Assembly (NCBI GenBank): GCA_016617855.1
Contig: JAECUM010000804.1
Coordinates: 124,001 to 188,000, forward strand
Reading direction: 5' to 3'
DNA length: 64,000 nucleotides
DNA from: Megalonaias nervosa
Lineage: Eukaryota > Mollusca > Bivalvia > Unionida > Unionidae
In this document: positions 59,211-64,000 of the stretch, piece after piece
Layout of the letters: every line of letters starts with the position of its first letter
Position numbering within the stretch: the first letter of the stretch is position 1
Notes under the pieces: generated by a model
What the model saw: only the letters and a program-made list of their open reading frames with translations
What the model was told of the DNA's origin: nothing
The model's database searches: none
Program-made: the position numbers and the translations under genes

Positions 59211-59974
59211 ATTTTCCGTCTGCTTTGGGGGCATATGTATTTTACAAATACAAGTTTAGCTTCAGGTGTTCCACATTATCATTAGAAGAGTTATGGTCCC
59301 TGATTGCTCTTCATCGTAACTGCTTTCTGTGGCTTAATTTTACTTTAGTATGTAGGATTTCAGTCCAAGTTATCATGCACATTTACATTGATGGGACCTT
59401 GAATGAGATGTATTTATAGTATTCCACTTTAGCATTTGGAAGAGTTATGGCCCCTGAATGAGCATCTTCTCTGAACTTTAGTTTTCCAAAAGAAGTTCTT
59501 CTGTGTAAGGCCATGCCGAGTAAATTGTAGAGAGCGGGATGCTTTGCAATGCACTCATTGCTACTTGCTCTTGCAATATGTCCATCCATCGTGCAATAAA
59601 GGAGATGGAAAATTGTACGGTCTATATTTTATAAATAAAGAAATAACTTATATTCAGTTTACTTACCACTTCTGAAAAAAAAAAAAAAAGTATGAGAGCA
59701 TTGATGGAGCATATCCATGAATAAAGCGTAACTTATCTCTTACGAATATCATGGAACTGGTACAAGTGTGGTACTCGTCAATCAGTCAGCTTCCATTGGC
59801 ATATGAAGCGGACTCTGTGTCTAAATACGCACTAAATTTTAAATAATAATCACAGCCTTGCAAATATTGAAATCATCTTCAGCGTTAACAGTCGTCTCAT
59901 CTACGGTTACTAGAAACACCGAAATACTCAAAAACCGAAATACACCGAATTACACACTGAAATACACAATTATT

Positions 59975-60232
59975 CATTGGCGTCACTGGGGGGGAGGGGG
60001 GAGGGAGGGGTGCGGACCGCACCGGGTGACACCATCAGAGGGGGTGACACCAAAATGACTGTCTATAAAATTTTTGAATTTTTGTGCAGGAAGGAGGTCC
60101 ATGGGGGTGACACCATGAGTTACCGCACATGACTGTCTATAAAAGTTTTAAATTTTTGTGCAGGAGGGAGGTCCATGGGGGTGACACCATAAGTTAACGC
60201 ACTGGGTGACACCAACCCTAGTCACGCCAGTG
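59975..60232. mobile_element. Approximately 258-bp repeat element with inverted ends and two internal units
   Basis: The left end CATTGGCGTCACTGGGG resembles the inverted right end CACTGGCGTGACTAGGG. Inside, GACTGTCTATAAAA, GAATTTTTGTGCAGG and GGTCCATGGGGGTGACACC occur twice about 75 bases apart. It is probably a non-autonomous DNA element; target duplication is not clear. Confidence 0.65.
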
Positions 60233-61300
60233 ACAATACCCTCACTTTATCATTATTGCTGAATATATCACAACACGTAAGGTCTTTTAAAGATAATAGA
60301 AATAGAAAAACCTTTGAAGTGCACATTACATTTCTAAATGAAAACAAATCTTTCGACTTTTGATGAAGAATGTCTGCGTGAAGAAAGCCAGATCTACATA
60401 GAAAGAGAGGAGTACGATCATAAAAGTACGGTACATGAAAGTCGCACTTACATTTTGTAGGACAGAGAAACTCCACATAAGTTAACCTAACCAAAATATA
60501 CGGAAATTTTTTTGTCATATGAGAAAAAGGGAAGAAAAAAAAACATGAGCAAAACAAGTTGCATACGAAACGTTACTCGAGTCTAAAATGAGATGAACTC
60601 TTTCTAAAGAGAAATGGAACTCGAAGAAAGTGCTGATCTCTTATCTGGTAGGAGATTTTGTTACAAATTCGGTGTAGAAAGACACGTCGATCATATTTTA
60701 CATACTTATTGCAAGATTATTTTATGTCGTAATTTAAACGCTGATAAAACAAACGTCTAGACGTTATAAGGATATAGCTGGGATGATTAGAGGATCCGGT
60801 ACATATGTTTTTGTGTTATCGGATATAATTTGATTTGGAGTCACTCGAACTTCAGTCACTGGAGCTGGATTCCATCTCCGTCTCAGAATGGAAGCTGATC
60901 AGTCAATAAATATCGTACATAAGAAGAAAGTTTAAATATTCAATCATATTTTTTTAAAAATCAAAATTAAGTTTGAAGTTCCTAGGGTGGCTTTGGCCAG
61001 TGCCCTCTTGTATCGCTTTCCGATTTTGCCCAGATGTAATGATATTGTAACTGACCAGTAACGCCGACATCCATAGATACTGAAAACAATATCGCTTTCA
61101 TTTGATGTCGACGTTCAGAAATTGATCTGCTTATATGCTTTATTGCAGTAACTAAAGCCTCCATCATACTCGGGTTTTAAAGTGGTAGGAGAGAGCGGCC
61201 AAAGTTGGGAACGGTGGCATTGATTCTTATACTCAGCATGAGATGCGTCCTTGCACGTTAGCTACGGTAGAACGGAAGTAACTAAGTTATGTTTATTTTC
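60233..61300. other. CpG-rich intergenic sequence; no gene recognised
   Basis: Hand counting 60541-61200 gives about 25 CpG, against about 5 in 20041-20700. Open frames here (for example 60557-60222, minus) have no recognisable family. Confidence 0.5.
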
Positions 61301-61448
61301 GTTGGTTTAATGGCACTTTTAGCACATGATTGGACATATCATGTCGAGGAAATGGAATCTACTTGGCTTTCCCATGAACACACCGAGGCAGCCTATGCGG
61401 GCTGGCCTGGACGGGTATTGAACCGCGACCTTTTCATTCCGAATCCAA
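61300..61448 (-). mobile_element. tRNA-like repeat fragment next to SINE family B copy 2
   Basis: The minus strand contains GGTCGCGGTTCAATACCC, a box B-like motif, followed by CCAGCCCGCATAGGCTGCC. No matching box A or ends were defined, so only a fragment is claimed. Confidence 0.4.
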
Positions 61449-61658
61449 TACTTGGCGCTCAGCATTAACAGGTTAGTATTAGGACTGGTCGGTCTGGTAT
61501 CACGGTAATGTGAATGGGTGGGAGATGATGCTACATGTCTGCGGTATAATGCCTGGTGAGAGACATCACCATAAACTGCCACACTGCAGACATCGTAGCG
61601 ATATGACTGAAAAATTGTTAAAGCTACGTTAAAAACCTAAAGCGCGCACAGAAACACC
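61449..61658 (+). mobile_element. SINE family B, copy 2 (head missing or diverged)
   Basis: The body matches the minus-strand copy at 21702: GGCGCTCAGCATTAACAGGT, TTAGGACTGGTCGGTCTGGT, 'CTACATGTCTGCGGTATAATGCC', 'GACATCACCATAAACTG' and GCTACGTTAAAAACCTAAAG. The tRNA-like head expected upstream is not recognisable. Confidence 0.78.
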
Positions 61659-61659
61659 G

Positions 61660-63585
61660 ATATTCTACCAACCGAGCTACTTTGGCTTCCGGTAAGAGGA
61701 CTAAGGCGATGATAATGTGTGACATTAGTTATGGTTCCTTTGTCTTTTGACTATATTGAAATCCCACACAAATCGTTTGGTCTCTTTACAAATTGCCACA
61801 AAAAGAACAGAAAACGGGGGAAAATGGTTTGTTTGGCAGTTTCTTTTACCGTTTAGCATGTATAAATCAAGTTGAAAGAGATATTTTATTGTCGAGATTT
61901 ATGTTATGCGCAGACACCGAACTGCATTATTAAGCTAATATATTAAAACTGATCGTTTGAAAGGTGGTGCGTAAGATAAATTTAAACGTATCTAGGTTAT
62001 GCAGTCTTCTGTCTATACGTCACGGTTAGGGAGCTCTTCGGCGCATGAAACAAACGTTACATGCACTCGCGGAGAGCTACCTGTTTCGTAAAACCGCATA
62101 AGTTCCGGCGCTTTTTTCGAAACCAATCACTTTCATTTGGGCATTATGTGATTGCGGGCTACTTACATTTTTTTTTCACTTACCTTAGAAAAATAACAGC
62201 TTGACAACGTGTAAAAACTACTTACATCCAAAACTGAAGATATGACAACGGAAGTACTCCAATGAGCATAGACAATTTTACGTTTTGTAGAACACATGTT
62301 GACGCACCTTTATGAAGAATTTGACTTTTTTCACATTCCAATTACAATATTGGATTGACCTAAGCTTTTCATCACAACAAAGAAGGTTAAGGGACTAAGT
62401 ATTTGGAACTATTTTGTTAGATACTTAACATAGGTAAGACACTTAACATAGATACGTGTCTGCCAAGATTGGTCAGCGTAGGAATAATTTCCAAAATTGA
62501 AGAGTAAATCGCCAGATATTAGAGGATCTTACTTAGCGACGATGGCGTGGTGTCTCTTTCCTGTTTTTTTTTTTTTCCCACCAAACTCCATTTGCCACGA
62601 GACGCTAGACTTACTGAACGCAGCCCTGGTTGTCAGGTTATTGTTCAGAGGGGTAGGAGGTACTAAATTAGATTAAACGACGCCTCGTAAGTATTATTTA
62701 CCTTTCACATTGGCTACTACTAAAACGGACACTTCATTTCAGTAGTACATTATATTAGAAACTATTCTGCTGAGCAATGTAATTATTGCTTACTCGGTGC
62801 ATTAATGCGTCTCTGTCCGTACATAAAAAAGAAAGAAAAAATTAAAGAAATGTGTAAGGATGGCAGCACTTGAAGAGATAAGCATAAGGTGAAGAAGGTT
62901 TTGATACTGATAAGCTTGATTTAAGAAGATCAAGAGCACAATTAACTTTCTAAACCTGTTTTATTAGCAGTGTCTGGCTATAATGTTTCCGGGCTTGCCT
63001 AAATTTAAAACGCTGAAAAGGCATAGTGAATGTTTATTTTCACACATTATGATTAATCTTGTGCCAAGAAAATATCAGTTCACAAATAATTTTGTCAATT
63101 TGGCTAATAGCTTTTTTAATTCAATCAATTGCTAATTTAACTGTTTATTATAAGAAGAGTTAAATACTATCTTCATTAGTTCTTGGTAATATTAGCACAA
63201 GAATCTTGGTGGAATTTATTTTGTTTTTGCGTTCTGAATTTTGTCTACTTCATTATTTTAGTCACTAGTGCCCGGAAATATTTTTTAAACTGAAACTCTA
63301 CCTAAATTTATCGGAAACGAGGTTTACGGCGAGGCAGCCACACTTGCATTGAACGTGCCTATTGATAGTCCTATACTCATTTTCACCTATATCCAACTGT
63401 ATGTCGCTGTACAATTTGTATCTAATTTTAAGAAAAACCTCCAGTCTATGATTAATAGCAAACGTTTTTGCCGTATATAATGCCTCCCAAACTGCGAATA
63501 ATGCAGAGCCATTTGTTTTGCCGCGAAAAGTCCTTGCAGAGCTGATGCAGTGATGTTCGATATAATTATGAGAGTAAGAGCAGCG
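61660..63585. other. CpG-rich intergenic sequence; no gene recognised
   Basis: 61655-61690 on the minus strand has a tRNA box A-like AAAGTAGCTCGGTTGGTAGA without a convincing box B. 62020-62120 is locally CpG-dense (GCACTCGCGGAGAGC, TTCCGGCGC). A poly-T tract lies near 62563. No exons or coding frames can be supported. Confidence 0.45.
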
Positions 63586-63812
63586 TTGATAATGGTTGCC
63601 CGGAAGCAGCGTTGACCATGATCGGCCGGAAGCATCGTTGACAATGGTTGGCCGAAAGTAAATTTGTCCATGATTGACCAGAAGCAGGGTTGACCATGTT
63701 TGGCCGGAAGCAACTTTGTCCATGATTGGTTGGAAGCAGCGTTGACCATGATTGGCCGGAAGCAGCGTTGACAATGGTTAGCCGGAAGCAACGTTGACCA
63801 TGATTGGCCAGA
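63586..63812. repeat. 26-bp minisatellite, about 9 copies
   Basis: The unit joins GGAAGCAGCGTTGACCATGA and TTGGCC, alternating with GACAATGG and TTGTCCATG variants. Because 26 is not divisible by three, reverse-strand open frames appear in all three phases (63298-63931). 63813-64000 has nothing further. Confidence 0.93.
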
Positions 63813-64000
63813 TGATTCCACGACGGTAGATCAGGACAAGTGTCTGGAACAAAACAGCGAGTCTCCCCCACGCAATAGCGTTCCCCTTTCCTGTTCGGTA
63901 TAATAAGCAATTTAATGCCCATGAGGAACATGCCCAGCCATGGATGAACAAATTTTCACATCTCCCCTAGACAAGTGCAATATATGTATACTGTCTGCTC

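Noticed and set aside
63298..63931. Three overlapping reverse-strand frames with NHGQRCF-type repeats
   Set aside because: The 26-bp unit rotates through all three frames, giving the same peptide period in each. No domain was recognised in the non-repeat parts.

Overview
This is AT-rich animal nuclear DNA, most likely from a mollusc and probably a bivalve. The evidence is multi-exon coding sequence with GT-AG introns, many minisatellites, tRNA-derived SINEs, a non-LTR retrotransposon remnant and a mariner remnant. The taxon is inferred from the repeat types and was not tested by a search. There is no bacterial or viral gene organisation.

One protein-coding gene can be reconstructed. It lies on the + strand, and nine exons between 767 and 54553 join in consistent phases to encode about 327 C-terminal residues. 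The first exon found begins mid-codon, so the gene starts left of the window. The protein has a charged, probably coiled-coil N-terminal part, an acidic linker and a C-terminal PARP-type ADP-ribosyltransferase domain. The domain keeps the catalytic Tyr and Glu, but Cys stands where the family normally has the first catalytic His. Only about 0.9 kb of the 54-kb span is coding; the longest introns found are about 19.2 and 13.4 kb.

The introns and 3' flank are crowded with repeats. Summed tandem and subrepeat spans come to roughly 30% of the window. Units include about 20, 26, 36, 40, 42, 48, 53, 54 and 60 bp, and two arrays (18.4-19.6 kb and 44.3-46.5 kb) show higher-order periodicity. Most long open frames are translations of these arrays, several of which have units divisible by three.

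Dispersed elements can be defined by comparing copies inside the window. They include: a tRNA-derived SINE with a CAA tail at 28.5 kb (-) and 49.5 kb (+), each with target-site duplications; a second SINE family with a CA-type tail at 21.7 kb (-) and 61.5 kb (+); a TA-flanked MITE at 2.4 kb with a decayed copy at 24.0 kb; an approximately 830-bp element at 20.0 kb, inserted into a tandem repeat, with a copy at 34.0 kb; two subrepeat elements at 4.7 and 12.8 kb, the second carrying a nested SINE-like insertion; a long hairpin at 22.2 kb; a LINE remnant at 15.5-16.9 kb (-); and a mariner remnant at 50.7-51.2 kb.

From about 59.6 kb to the end the sequence is visibly richer in CpG than the rest. 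No gene was recognised there. It may be a differently methylated intergenic or promoter-proximal region.
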